Source of the DNA: Congeria kusceri
Taxonomy: Eukaryota > Mollusca > Bivalvia > Myida > Dreissenidae
DNA: 64,000 nt
Reading direction: 5' to 3'
NCBI GenBank assembly: GCA_027627225.1
Contig: JAPFQT010000083.1
Coordinates: 682,001-746,000 of the forward strand
Of this stretch, positions 11,816-23,103 are shown piece after piece; the stretch's first letter is position 1; each line of letters starts with the position of its first letter. The translations under genes and the position numbers were made by a program. Under the pieces are notes generated by a model. It saw nothing but the letters and a program-made list of their open reading frames with translations, was not told the origin of the DNA and ran no database searches.

Positions 11816-13774
11816 ATGGGGTTCATAACCAAGCAAAAGAAAAAGTTGCTCAATGTTGGTTTTAAACGAGGTGGGACTAGTCCGGTGAAGGGGAAAAAAC
11901 ATAATTATGAAAGAAGGTCAAATTCCAACACAACCTATGTAAGGTTAGAAAGGTCATCCTTTGAAGCACGGGTAGCTTACAATGACAAGGTTCTTACTTT
12001 TCGGGATGTAGACGGCTCTCAAACCCCAGCTAAGCCCTTGCGTCCGAGAGCGAACAAGATTCGCTATGTAGACCTGTTACGGGTTCCTGCTCCATCAAAA
12101 GTCCATCCCGATTTACTTACGAACAAGGTCTATGTCCCCGCCCTACTCCAGTCTATGATGTCCTCTGAAAATAGAAAGCATAGGTTAAGAAGTGATAAAT
12201 GTAGGGGCGACTTGGTAATTGACGGCAGTGCTTCCATAAAGTGGGGCTTAGGCTGGGAGGAAAGGTTAAAATGTACAAGATGCAGATATGTAGGCAAGCA
12301 TTATAAGCTTTACAATGAGGTTCCATCAAGTACCAGGGGCAGAAAGGCAGCTCAGATCAATGTAGGGTTCCAAATAGGTGTTGCAAGTACTTCTATTGGG
12401 AACACAGGTTCCCGCAGAATTCTCAACACAACCAATATCATTGCTCCCTCTCCACTTGCTATGCAAAAACAAGCAAATAAGGTCAATACTGCCCTTAAAT
12501 CCCTAAATGAGAGAAGCATGTACCAGATTAGAGAAAACTTAGTTGCTGAAAATGCCAAAATTGGTCAAAAAGATCCCTCTAAGGTAAATGTTGAAGGGGA
12601 CACTTGCTACAACAATCCAATTTTTAACTCTGACGCGACACCCTTTCAAGCCGGAACTATTGCCATAAGCACTATGTGTGAAAACAATACCAGAAACAAG
12701 CAAATTGTAGGGGTACAAGTAGCAAATAAACTATGCAGGACTGCATCAATGCTTAGGAATAAGGGTAAACCTGTTCAGTGCCCCAATCATAGGGGGCATT
12801 GTTCCGCAAATGTTTCAGAGAGGGAACCAATAGGTGATGAAGGCAAATGGAATAGGTTGTTAGGTGACCAGATCTCTAAGGACATCAAAATAGCAAATTT
12901 CGCTTGTGATGGGGACAGTAGGGCATTCCAAGGTGTTCGTAACTCTCACGGTCACAATGTGGGTCATCTTAAGGATCTGAGGCACCTAGGCAACTCGCTG
13001 AAGCGCGAGCTCAACAAAGCGCCTTTCTCAAAGGGCATGCTCAAGGGTCATTCCAAGTCTAATATCAGGAGTCGTTTCGCTCTCTCGGTCAAAGCTAGGT
13101 GTATGGCTGAGCTTAAAGCTGCCCACAATAAACACCAGGGTGACATCAAGGTTCTAAAGAAGGTCATGGTTGATGTAATCGCAACCATTGTTCTATGCTT
13201 CAGTGGTTACTGCGGTACTCATTGTGCAAAGTACAGTTATGTCTGTGCTGGTACAAATAGGCAAGCTAAGAATTTCATGCCAGACAATGTCAAGGTTAAA
13301 ATGGTTGACAGTGACCAACAAGTCCTTAAAAAATGCATTGAAATGGTTTTAGGTCCAGCTGCTCTTGACGCTACCAAACTTTTAACCACAACCCAAAAAA
13401 GTGAAGCAGTAAACAGGTCGTACCAAGCTGTCAATCCTAAAACTGTGACTTTCTCACGCAACTGTGTAGGTCGAATTCACGGGCAGGTTCACAAATTAAA
13501 CAATGGCTATGCTGACTCTGTAATTGCAAAAACCACTGAACTAAATGCTAACCTTACCCAGGGGTCAAAGATTATTAAGCAGATAGCATATGAGGACCGC
13601 AACGACCTTAACCGAAAGCAAACATCCGCTACCAACAAAGCACGAGCTTTACGTGCCAGGACGCGGAATTATCGATACAAACTGCATGAGGAATTACACT
13701 ACGGCAAGGGCATGAGTGACCCCAAACCTGATTATGACAGTCTTCCACACCTTAAGCATCATAAATATGCTTAG
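11816..13774 (+). CDS. Mutator-like transposase domain protein (652 aa)
   Basis: One uninterrupted ORF. Basic N-terminus (1-50), a zinc-ribbon-like pair CTRC at 153-156 in LKCTRCRYVGKHYKLY, then RGRKAAQINVGFQIG at about 174-188 and SIGNTGSRRIL at 193-203, which I recognise from the metazoan 'Mutator-like transposase' proteins (Pfam Mutator-like domain). Likely DDE residues are D262 (GDTCYNN), D365/D367 (CDGDS) and E530 (TQKSEAVNRS), with the family's CTRHL-like motif as KDLRHL at 386-391 and RSRFALSVKARC at 418-429. Its expected job is cutting and joining transposon ends in the nucleus. The reading frame is intact, unlike the host element's genes, which fits a younger insertion. The family is clear to me; the catalytic residues are inferred by position only. 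Confidence 0.82.
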   Translation: MGFITKQKKKLLNVGFKRGGTSPVKGKKHNYERRSNSNTTYVRLERSSFEARVAYNDKVLTFRDVDGSQTPAKPLRPRANKIRYVDLLRVPAPSKVHPDLLTNKVYVPALLQSMMSSENRKHRLRSDKCRGDLVIDGSASIKWGLGWEERLKCTRCRYVGKHYKLYNEVPSSTRGRKAAQINVGFQIGVASTSIGNTGSRRILNTTNIIAPSPLAMQKQANKVNTALKSLNERSMYQIRENLVAENAKIGQKDPSKVNVEGDTCYNNPIFNSDATPFQAGTIAISTMCENNTRNKQIVGVQVANKLCRTASMLRNKGKPVQCPNHRGHCSANVSEREPIGDEGKWNRLLGDQISKDIKIANFACDGDSRAFQGVRNSHGHNVGHLKDLRHLGNSLKRELNKAPFSKGMLKGHSKSNIRSRFALSVKARCMAELKAAHNKHQGDIKVLKKVMVDVIATIVLCFSGYCGTHCAKYSYVCAGTNRQAKNFMPDNVKVKMVDSDQQVLKKCIEMVLGPAALDATKLLTTTQKSEAVNRSYQAVNPKTVTFSRNCVGRIHGQVHKLNNGYADSVIAKTTELNANLTQGSKIIKQIAYEDRNDLNRKQTSATNKARALRARTRNYRYKLHEELHYGKGMSDPKPDYDSLPHLKHHKYA

Positions 13775-13950
13775 TTGATTGTGTACCTGATAATAAATTG
13801 TTATTATTACCTGTTTTGGCATAAGAGACCTCTAACAAGTGGCCCTCGCGTCAGCATCAGGCGTTCCTCTACCTGAAAAAGGCAAAAATACCCAATAGAA
13901 ATAGATATAAAATGAAAAAAAACATGCATTTATGTATTTTAAGTGTATTT

Positions 13951-14382
13951 CTATGAATAAAAGGAAGTGATAAAGCTTGTTGTATTCATGTTTTTACCAA
14001 ATATGCAGGCTGGCTCAGTTCCATGCCCGCTGCACTGTCCGAACTGTAAACATGTCCGCCGTTCCATGTTGGTGGAATGGGGCTCTATGTTTAAATGTTC
14101 AGGCTTAACACACAAGCTATTGTTGCATAAGTGGCTCACAGAGTCCCTGGCGTTCAATTCTGACTTCATGTAGCACATTAACGCTACACGGTGAACCAAG
14201 TATGTCTCTGATTTTATGTCCGAAGGCAATTTAGCCCTCATTCGGCCATAATAGGGTAAGGAACTATTTGAAATACAACCATTCCAGATCAAACAATCTG
14301 AATTGATGCATTTAATGCACTTATTTTCTACTCTTTTGCTCAGAAATGACCAAAAATCTGCTTTCTCATCCATATTTTGCAC
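13951..14382 (-). CDS. I-PpoI-like His-Cys-box (His-Me finger) endonuclease, 143 aa
   Basis: Intact ORF. The N-terminal FWSFLSKRV and CLIWNG segments, YYGRMRA at 44-50 and YLVHRVALMCYM at 61-72 lead to the signature VSHLCNNSLCVKPEHLNIEP at 82-101 and CLQFGQCSGHGTEPAC at 111-126. Compared with the rDNA intron endonuclease I-PpoI, H84 would be the general base and N105 the metal ligand, with C86, C91, H96 and C111, C117, H120, C126 as zinc ligands. It belongs to the zinc-binding-loop homing endonuclease family (zf-His_Me_endon). It converges on the transposase ORF with 176 bp between stops. Inferred role: DNA cleavage helping the element move or spread; alternatively a passenger gene. Confidence 0.8.
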   Translation of the reverse strand: MQNMDEKADFWSFLSKRVENKCIKCINSDCLIWNGCISNSSLPYYGRMRAKLPSDIKSETYLVHRVALMCYMKSELNARDSVSHLCNNSLCVKPEHLNIEPHSTNMERRTCLQFGQCSGHGTEPACIFGKNMNTTSFITSFYS

Positions 14383-14420
14383 TTGCAGACGATATTTTAT
14401 TTTAACCCAAAGTCAGTTTA

Positions 14421-14893
14421 GGTCACAATATACTAAAAGATTTCCTTAACAAATTCAATGTAAAAGCAATAAATTCAACAAAAAATAAACTCAACATTTT
14501 GTGCGTAGAGACCCTCATAACCATACCTTTTCTTAAAGAGCATTCCGAGCCGAATTGATTTAGACAATAAAAAAGATAGGTCATGTGATATGTAAGAAAG
14601 AACTCGACGCGAATCAAAGTTCACTGTTTTAGGGCCATCTTTTTACCGGCTACTCTCCAGTTGAAGGTATACTGCCAACTGTCAAAGTCTCGTCATGTAG
14701 TCTCCAACCTTCAAGCGAAACAGTGAATTTTTAGTACACAACAATGTTTTTCCTACCACACGTACAAAGAAATATTCAAAAATAAAGTCATGGCAAGTGA
14801 CTATACAGAAAATTGTGTCTTCAAATAAATGGTGTTGATTTATTTAGAGAGTATAGCATTGCACACCTGAAATATTTAGTATACTGTAACCTA
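14421..14893. repeat. 473-bp direct repeat, copy 2 (leader of the DUF6589 gene)
   Basis: Copy 2 of 10627-11099, about 99.6% identical by eye. Its last base precedes the ATG at 14894, so the gene keeps its own upstream region despite the insertion. Confidence 0.95.
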
Positions 14894-15188
14894 ATGGCGG
14901 CGGCCATAGAAAATAAATGCGTATTATGTTTCGATTTAATTAAGGGCAAAACTTACAGAAATATCAACTCAATAACCAGTTTAAATGAATACGGACATAT
15001 TTTCAATCAAATAAAGATAACTGCTTCTGGAAATGCGTGCAATATTTGTGTAAATAAGTTTAACAGAATAAACGCGTTGGATCGCAAATTACAGTGCATC
15101 GAATTGGAAAAGAATGAACTGTTGACAAAATTAAAGACCCTGCCTGGGGCAGTTGAGACCAACAAATGTGGCACTGTAACGCCACATG

Positions 15189-15791
15189 GTAAGTTAAATT
15201 ATTTTGATAAAAAATTTGAGGACTTAGTCGCCGCTCATTGCCATTTTAGATTAGCTTTTCAGATTCAGGTTCATGTAATATTGAAACTGTTATTCTGATA
15301 TAATTGAACAATTACAATACAATTTACAATAAGTTATGGTGTACCTAATGATCTTAACAGAAAGTTCATTAGTTTTGCCCTCAGAAATTATACTTGTCCT
15401 ATTGGGCAAGTTAAGTCTAATTCTAAATGTGCAGACTTTAATATCAACAGTTAATAATGAGCCCTGGGTCAAAGTTGTTATGTTTTTTTGCCATAATTGC
15501 CAGTCCTGACTGATAAAAAATAAGTTAAATCTACAGAAATGTGTAGGTTGTCATTTCTTGCTGTTAAATGCTCAAGGAAAATCACTGTTCAAACTGACAC
15601 TATGTTTTTCAGTCTGACAAAGTTTCCAGGGTCGTCAGTTCTTACAGGCACTTATTTTAGAGTGTCTGCATATCTGTCCCCATTAGCTCCCCATTCTCTG
15701 AAAAAAAAACACCAGAAAAAACTAGTATGCTGTATACAATCTTTGTAATGTTTAAAAAAGGTGGCATATAGTCTTGTAAAAAATATTTCAG
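15189..15791. other. Intron 1 of the DUF6589 gene
   Basis: 603 bp, AT-rich. I see no gene or classed repeat; 15390-15420 has the short inverted word ACTTGTCC..GGGCAAGT. Confidence 0.6.
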
Positions 15792-16370
15792 GTGGAAAGA
15801 ATGTAAAACGCGCTCTTGACCATTCTTCACCTACCGGTGTAACTCCCAAAAGTAAGAAGTCCCTGTTTAGGAGTCCAATAAAAACCACACCAGGGAAACC
15901 GACGGTACCTGCGACCAAGCCTGGTGAAACAACTCTAAAGATTGACCCATCAACAAGTGCGGACACACAACAGACACAATTTAATAGAAAGCACTTCCAT
16001 GTGAAGGTATTTAGAAAAGCTTTGCTGTTATAGTGAAATGTCATAGAGTTCTTTTTACCTTATTTTTTTTTATTTCATCATAAGTTAAGTATAAATAAAA
16101 GAGTTCTGGCATTTTGATGATGAAAACTGACCTCTTATAATGTATTCATGAGTTGAAGTACGTTGCCTATAGTATAACCTTGTCAAAATATGTCAATAAT
16201 GCTTATTTCTAAAATCAAATCTCAAGTTAAAAAAACAACACAAAAAAACAACAAACAAACATTAGACATAACTCCACATAAGGTTTAGATAAATTAGTAC
16301 TGTCAATAAAACAAACCTGTTTTTTTTCTCATATTGATGTGGCCAATATTAATACTATTATATTCAGTCC

Positions 16371-16688
16371 TTAAAGGGACTTGTTCACGTTTTGCAAAAT
16401 GACAATTTTAAAAAACCTTTTCGTCAATATTTTGGAAAATATGTGTTTAAAGTATGTGAATAACTAACATAGCGTTTAAATACACTGTTAATTTCAAATG
16501 CCTGAGTGGTGCAGTGGTAGGGTGTTCGCTTTTGCTCCTAAAGGTCCCGGGTTCGAATGCCAGGCGAGGCAAACTTTTTTCTTGCTATTACAATTATTTT
16601 AAACTGTTCCAAATATTATGGTTTTGTTTGTAACTACATTTAATGACATTTTTACAAAATACGAAAATCTGTGAACAAGTCCCTTTAA
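16371..16688. mobile_element. Inverted-repeat element with an embedded tRNA-like module (intron 2)
   Basis: The ends pair: TTAAAGGGACTTGTTCAC at 16371-16388 against GTGAACAAGTCCCTTTAA at 16671-16688. In the middle, 16498-16572 reads like a tRNA gene with A-box TGCCTGAGTGGTGCAGTGG and B-box GGTTCGAATGCC. A relative at 50204-50713 has the same ends and also carries a tRNA-like module. Confidence 0.75.
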
Positions 16689-18019
16689 ACCTTATTGTAT
16701 TTAAAACAGCCCTTATCTGAAGCTATCTAACTGCCTTAAGACCTATGTTTCACTGCACAGAAGACAAACAATTTTATATGCTTAAATGTTGGCCAAATCT
16801 CTGTGTGATTATCTGTAATTTTAATGGTGGTTTCTTTTGTCCCTTAGGTGACATTGATGCATAATGAAACGGAGAGATCGAGAATCATAACTGATCACGT
16901 GGAACAAACTGCCATTAAAGCACTGATGAATAGGAAAGGACCAGAAACAGTAATGAAACATCTGTCAAAATCTAGTACATACAGATCAGCAATGACACAA
17001 TGTGTAACTAAAGACATAATACAGGAAGTGTCAAAGTTTTCAAAGCGCTCGGAAACTGAATTTAAAGTGAAGCATGATGACGATTTAATGAACTTTAAGT
17101 GGGACGAACAAGCTAAAATTATTAAAACAAAAGTGCCAACACTTGCAGCTATCATCAGCTGTGTTATGGGTGAAAAACAAAAAACCATGGCCCGATTAGT
17201 TGTTGCTGTCAGTGTCATGTTGTATGCCAGATGCCAGTTGCTGAATCTTCCTCAGTTCATTCTTGGTATAGTGTTAGACAGTTGTGGCTTGAATAAAGAG
17301 GTAAGAATGCAATAATAGGTTTACATCATTGTATATTCACTTTTTACTGCATACTAAACACATAAATGTCGAATGCATTAGATGTTATATACCAGGGCTC
17401 TTTCAAGTCAAAGTTTTATCTGGTCAAGTTCTTTTTTAACAATTGCCCAATTGGGCAAGTAGAAATAGCAATTCTACAACATGGAATTATGGGTTTAAAC
17501 TGAAATCTAAACAAAAAGTGGTGTATTATATGTTCTGTTTGTCCGATGCTGACAATTCATTTTGTTATCGGAAAACAGAATCACATACCAGAGATGCATG
17601 TCAAGTCTGAGAATTCCAAATTTACTTTTAAATATTCCATTTTAAAAATACAGTTTTGAGAACCGATATACTAAAATTGTATTGTACCCTGGGGCCAGAA
17701 AAGAACACAGTTCACAGAAATTGCAGAGGACTTTGAGTAATATTGAATATTTGTAGGGTATATGATCTGTTTAAAATAAATACAATTAATTTTATTTGTT
17801 GTATTGAACGGTTTAAGCAGTAAATATGGTATGTTATGCACAGGCTAGTAAATTTAAGGTCAATTACATTATCAAAGTACTTGCCTGTCAGGACAAGTTG
17901 GTTTGAAAGATAATATAGAGTCCTGTATAATATTTTTCCATGTTATTTATTAAACAGTTAAAAATAAATCTTATGAAATGAAATTAATTTCAAAACCTAC
18001 AGCAAATAACTATCATTAT

Positions 18020-18790
18020 TATGCCCCGCCATGATAATGGCAGAAGGGCATATAGTGTTACCCCTGTCCGTGTGTTAGTGCGTGTGTGTGTATGTATGCA
18101 ACAACCATGTCGCTCGCTTCAAGGTTAAGGTCACAGCGGACACTTGAAGTTTTCACTTATTCCTTATATGGATATAGTGAAAGCCCATAACTTTGTAGTG
18201 CAATATGTGATTCCAAAATAAATTGGCACAAATGATCATCATATCAAGACAACGTGTCGCATGCAACAACCATGTAACTTGCCTAAAGGTCAAGGTCAGG
18301 GTGGACACTTGAAGTTTTTGCATATTCCTCATATGTATATAGTGAAAGTACATGTTCGTGCCTGGCCCATAACTTTGACGTGCATCATGGGGTTTTGAAA
18401 TAAATTTGCATAAATAATCATCAGATCAAGAGGACTTGTTGCATGCAACAACCATGTTTCTCGCTTAAGGGTCAAGGTCGCATTGGTCACTTGAAGTTTG
18501 TGCATAGTCTTTTATATGGTAATAGTAATAGAAGATGTTAGTGTGACTGTCAGTTCTATTACTTTATTGTGCTTTGGCAAAAGTTTTCATCATTTTAAGA
18601 CGACATGTTACATGTGTATATGCACCAACTATGGTGCTCGCTTAAAGGTAAATGTCACAATTGTGAAATAGGCTTTATGTGTAGCAACAGTTACAAAGGA
18701 CTGGTACATACATGCTGTGTTAAATGTTCACATTATGTCTGTCACACAACATTCGTTTCTGTGTCCAGTGACATATAGCGGGGGCATCTG
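18020..18790. repeat. Bivalve-type tandem repeat, about 175-bp units
   Basis: Starts TATGCCCCGCCATGATAATGG and repeats the core 'GCAACAACCATGT..CGCTTAAAGGTCAAGGTCACA..GGACACTTGAAGTTT' about four times (near 18095, 18265, 18440 and 18610), increasingly degenerate. Confidence 0.7.
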
Positions 18791-18954
18791 TGTCCAAATC
18801 ATACACATTTATAGGATCATAATCATTTTATTCTTGCTGTATTGAAAAGGGTAAGAGGAGCTTTTATCATGTACATGTATTTGCCTTTGTCTGTACATAA
18901 CTTTATGTCCAGTCTGTATATCCAGAATAGTGTGTGACACTAGAGTATTATATA

Positions 18955-19303
18955 CAGTGCTCCAGCTAGGATTTGAAAAGGGCAGGGTGCTCTTTTGTCA
19001 AAAGGGCACTTTAGTGCGTGCGGTCATATTATCCCTGTGGCATATTTTCAATATAGCATGTGTTATATATATATATATGTATTTCATATTACATGTATTT
19101 TCATTTAAAACATTGTTTCTATAATCAATAAAACTAGTTTCACTGTGAAAATTAAGTTAATTTAATGAAACTTCAAATAAAATTTGCTGTATAATAATGT
19201 GATCAGATCAAAAAAGAGCATGGCGGGGGCCCAAGAGGGCAGGGTGGGACCTTGGGGCAGCAGGGTGCTGCGCCCTTCCGTTTAGGCCTAGCTGGAGCAC
19301 TGC
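18955..19303. mobile_element. MITE-like element, 349 bp
   Basis: Terminal inverted repeat CAGTGCTCCAGCTAGG / CCTAGCTGGAGCACTG, followed by further pairing of GGGCAGGGTGCTC-like sequence. No ORF; it sits in intron 3 of the DUF6589 gene. No clear target duplication. Confidence 0.75.
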
Positions 19304-20133
19304 TGAGTAATGACCCTTGAATAAGTCCATTTTTCGTCTTCTGTGGTATTTGTTAGAAATCGGAAGATACATATGTCGAGTTATAATTATTTCTTTGCCA
19401 TTTTGATATGAATGTGTTATTTATTTCATTTCCAGGGTTTGAATATTGTGCATGACTTGGGTTTGGCTGTTTCCTACACAAGCGTTCACAAGCAAAGGAA
19501 GGACCTAATGAAAAAACAGAAAGCAAACATCGACCATGTAGTAACAAACTTTATTGGACAGGATCACCTGGAAGGGTCAGAGACCAGACACAAGACAATT
19601 AAGGTACTTGGGGACAATTTAGATGTTACTATATCACCCACACATATGATCAAGGACAAACAAAGAAAGAGTCTTCACTGGTTTTTAACCATGGTAAAAC
19701 AACGAAGGGTAACATATGAAGATCTACATATGCCAGGACCAGTACCTGAACAGCCTAGTGTCATTGAAATACCATCACATAAATGGCTTCCATCTGAGGA
19801 GCAGGTGAAAAGTGTTCTGCATGACTTCAAGTTTCACATTTCTCGTGTGTTATTAAAGTACATTGAGTTTCTGAAACCGCTGACAGATTCTTATCCCGAG
19901 TACATTTCACATCCCTTCTTGGAGTTCACAAAAAGAAAATCTGTGATTCTCAATACAAATCTCATAAATGAGAGTGAAAACTCGTCCCAAGGCATGATTA
20001 AAATTCTACAGGATGTGCAAGACATGTCAGTGCCTAGAGTAAATGATGATATTTTACAAAGGGTGGTATTTGGGGGAGATGTCCTCACAAATGAGAGGGC
20101 TTTTTCTGCTCAACAAGCCATGCAGAACAACTT

Positions 20134-21109
20134 AACTGGTCGTGATCGCTTGTTTGGTGTGATTCATAGGCCAGAGGGACTCCACCGGCAGTTCAACTGG
20201 TCGTGATCGCTTGTTTGGTGTGATACATAGGCCAGAGGGACTCCACCGGCAGTTCAACTGGTCGTGATCGCTTGTTTGGTGTGATACATAGGCTAGAGGG
20301 ACTCCACCGGCTGTTCAACTGGTCGTGATCGCTTGTTTGGTGTGATACATAGGCTAGAGGGACTCCACCGGCTGTTCAACTGGTCGTGATCGCTTGTTTG
20401 GTGTGATACATAGGCTAGAGGGACTCCACCGGCTGTTCAACTGGTCGTGATCGCTTGTTTGGTGTGATTCATAGGCTAGAGGGACTCCACCGGCTGTTCA
20501 ACTGGTCGTGATCGCTTGTTTGGTGTGATTCATAGGCTAGAGGGACTCCACCGGCTGTTCAACTGGTCGTGATCGCTTGTTTGGTGTGATTCATAGGCTA
20601 GAGGGACTCCACCGGCAGTTCAACTGGTCGTGATCGCTTGTTTGGTGTGATACATAGGCTAGAGGGACTCCACCGGCTGTTCAACTGGTCGTGATCGCTT
20701 GTTTGGTGTGATACATAGGCTAGAGGGACTCCACCGGCTGTTCAACTGGTCGTGATCGCTTGTTTGGTGTGATACATAGGCTAGAGGGACTCCACCGGCT
20801 GTTCAACTGGTCGTGATCGCTTGTTTGGTGTGATTCATAGGCTAGAGGGACTCCACCGGCTGTTCAACTGGTCGTGATCGCTTGTTTGGTGTGATTCATA
20901 GGCTAGAGGGACTCCACCGGCTGTTCAACTGGTCGTGATCGCTTGTTTGGTGTGATTCATAGGCTAGAGGGACTCCACCGGCTGTTCAACTGGTCGTGAT
21001 CGCTTGTTTGGTGTGATTCATAGGCCAGAGGGACTCCACCGGCAGTTCAACTGGTCGTGATCGCTTGTTTGGTGTGATACATAGGCCAGAGGGACTCCAC
21101 CGGCAGTTC
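20134..21109 (+). repeat. 61-bp coding minisatellite, 16 copies
   Basis: Starts at 20134, 20195, 20256 and so on every 61 bp give exactly 16 units before the sequence resumes at 21110 with ..TTCAACTTCCTACTT. Unit 1 is normal exon 4 coding sequence (AACTGGTCGTGATCGCTTGT.. encodes LTGRDRLFGVIHRPEGLHRQF). Copies vary at three sites: ATTC/ATAC, GGCCAG/GGCTAG, GGCAG/GGCTG. The 15 extra copies add 915 bp, a multiple of three, but each junction shifts the frame, so TGA appears at 20204-20206. The first and last copies share the GGCCAG/GGCAG variants. Confidence 0.95.
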
Positions 21110-21121
21110 AACTTCCTACTT

Positions 21122-22496
21122 GTAACTCTACAGTTTTGGAGTTCAAGAGTTCTTGTTTTAGAGTTCACATTTTGATGCATGTAAGTTGGTTCCTGTTCTT
21201 TAGAAAAATGATATTTTCTGCTTAATCCAATGTCATTCCAGTTGTATATCAGAGATTTGTTCCTGAGTTAATCATAATCTGTGTCTAAAAACGATGTTGG
21301 ATTAAGCAAACAAATATCAAACTGTCCTTTTTGTTGTTGCGCTGTAAAGTTACTCATTCATGTTGTATGTGGTCTGTTATTTACAAATATGATTGATATG
21401 TTTGTAATCATTATTTGAATAAGGAAATATTTGAATTAAATTAAGAAATTGCTTGCATCAATTTTAAATGACAGTCAAATCCATAAAAGTGGTGAATGAG
21501 TTCCTTTAAAAGACTTGCTTTTTTGTCTGTGGTTTGTTTTGCTTCATGTTTTTTTTTTCTTCAAAGTTAAGATGATATAAAGAGTGAGTTTTATACTTTC
21601 ACAAAAGTTCACACATGAGAGACATGTTTGTCAATATTTCAGTTATTCTTTAAATTTATGTACAGATCAGAGACTATAAATTAGCTTATAAAATATATTC
21701 TGGCACTGCTTGTACATGTATTTTTAATGAAGGGACTATAAGTCATTTTGTAACTGTATTAGAAGTTTCAGTAAGTTTGTAATAATCTTATGATTTTTAA
21801 AAAACTTTATTTGTCGTTTTTAGCTCACCAGAGCACGAAGAGCTCAATTGTGAGCTATTGACATATTATATTGTGGTTTTCTTTTTTCCGTCGTCCGTTT
21901 TCCAACTACATTTGGTTTGTGAACAGAATAGCGTCTTTGTCTCTTAGCCGTTCTTAACGAAACTTGCACAGATTGTATATGACCATGGGATGTCGGACAA
22001 TTTCAATTATGGGCTAGATCGAACTAGTTACACCAGAACTCCTTTTGATAAAAACAGACATCATGGCCCTCTTGTTAAGAAAGTGTGTTAAACTTCAACC
22101 TAGTTTTCTGTCCTACCTGATATCTATAATTTTAATTTGGCATGATTGAAATACATGCATCTTCACAATTTGATTTAAACACCGAATTAGACCCATTTAT
22201 ATCACTAAATTAAAAACTGGCCTGGATGATCACCATTGAGTTCATGTCTAGTGGGGTTAAAATTAAAACTTTCAATAAAGTCTTCAATAAACACTAAATA
22301 TTCATAGCATTACTGTTTTAAGAAGTAAAAGCCTGAATACAAATTAGTTATTTTCAATCATAGAATTAAAACAGAACAATCATTCAGTCATTGTCGGGAG
22401 TATTTTAAAAAGGACGATCTATGTAAATGTTACAATTTGTTTTTATTAAGATTTTTTTCAGTGCATTAATCAATGAATTGGTCACTTTATTTTCAG
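21122..22496. other. Intron 4 of the DUF6589 gene
   Basis: AT-rich. 21826-22095 is a bivalve interspersed repeat (AGCTCACCAGAGCACGAAG.., CGTCGTCCG.., CTTAACGAAACTTGCACAGA). No supported exon. Confidence 0.6.
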
Positions 22497-22618
22497 TGCA
22501 TTTATCAGCTCTTCTACAAGGCGAGCAGCTCTATGGACGCAGGCTCCCTATACCAAGTACGGAACCTGATCAACAGAAGAGACGTCACAGGACCAGAAGA
22601 TGTTGTACAAAAATTTCG

Positions 22619-23103
22619 GTATTATTCTCAAAACTTTCTTCTGAAACCATCCTAAGGGTCTGATATTGATAGAAATGTACAATAATGTAACATGCCTGAT
22701 AGGGGCTATAATTATTATAACAGGATAGCCTGTATTGCAAATAAAGTTCATTTGACTTGGCTCATTCTTTATGGCGACAAACTGTATTGAAATTATGACA
22801 GTTCTTACTAACTTAGTAAAGTTGAAAAATGGAACACACATTTTAAGAAAAAAAAAAATTTTGTTTGTAGTTTTGGTTGTGTCTGGGCTGTAACTTGATC
22901 ATTGATGGTGGAAATATAGAACTACTTCGCACAAGTGTTAATTATCCTTGAACGACATATCCTGTGTTTCAACCTTCAAGGTGAAGTTCCCACTTAATTG
23001 GTTTTAATAGGTTTTATAGAACTTAATTGTTCTCAAAATCTACAACACATAAAATTGTATGGTTGGCGCTATTTGAACTATATTTCTGTTTGTATATTTG
23101 CAG
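22619..23103. other. Intron 5 of the DUF6589 gene
   Basis: 485 bp of AT-rich sequence; nothing else recognised. Confidence 0.6.

Larger units (their letters stand above)
11100..14420. mobile_element. Nested 3.3-kb insertion: Mutator-like transposase plus His-Cys-box endonuclease
   Basis: The segment between the two 473-bp direct repeats. It holds two intronless convergent ORFs and is foreign to the surrounding gene. Its right edge is 38 bp from the endonuclease start codon. I could not find convincing terminal inverted repeats at 11100 and 14420 or a short target duplication; the only duplication is the 473-bp flank. The high identity of the flanks points to a recent event. 11100-11815 is AT-rich and otherwise featureless. 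Confidence 0.7.
17301..19435. other. Intron 3 of the DUF6589 gene, repeat-filled
   Basis: Holds the tandem bivalve repeat at 18020-18790 and the inverted-repeat element at 18955-19303. 17390-17900 has 'GGGCAAGTAGAA' and 'CAGGACAAGTTGG' words typical of a dispersed repeat. No supported exon. Confidence 0.6.

Noticed and set aside
16498..16572. Functional tRNA gene
   Set aside because: Same design as the module at 50.5 kb; internal promoter boxes only, no good cloverleaf.
20134..21109. CRISPR-like array
   Set aside because: Unit is 61 bp repeated head to tail with no unique spacers, and unit 1 is coding sequence of an animal gene family.
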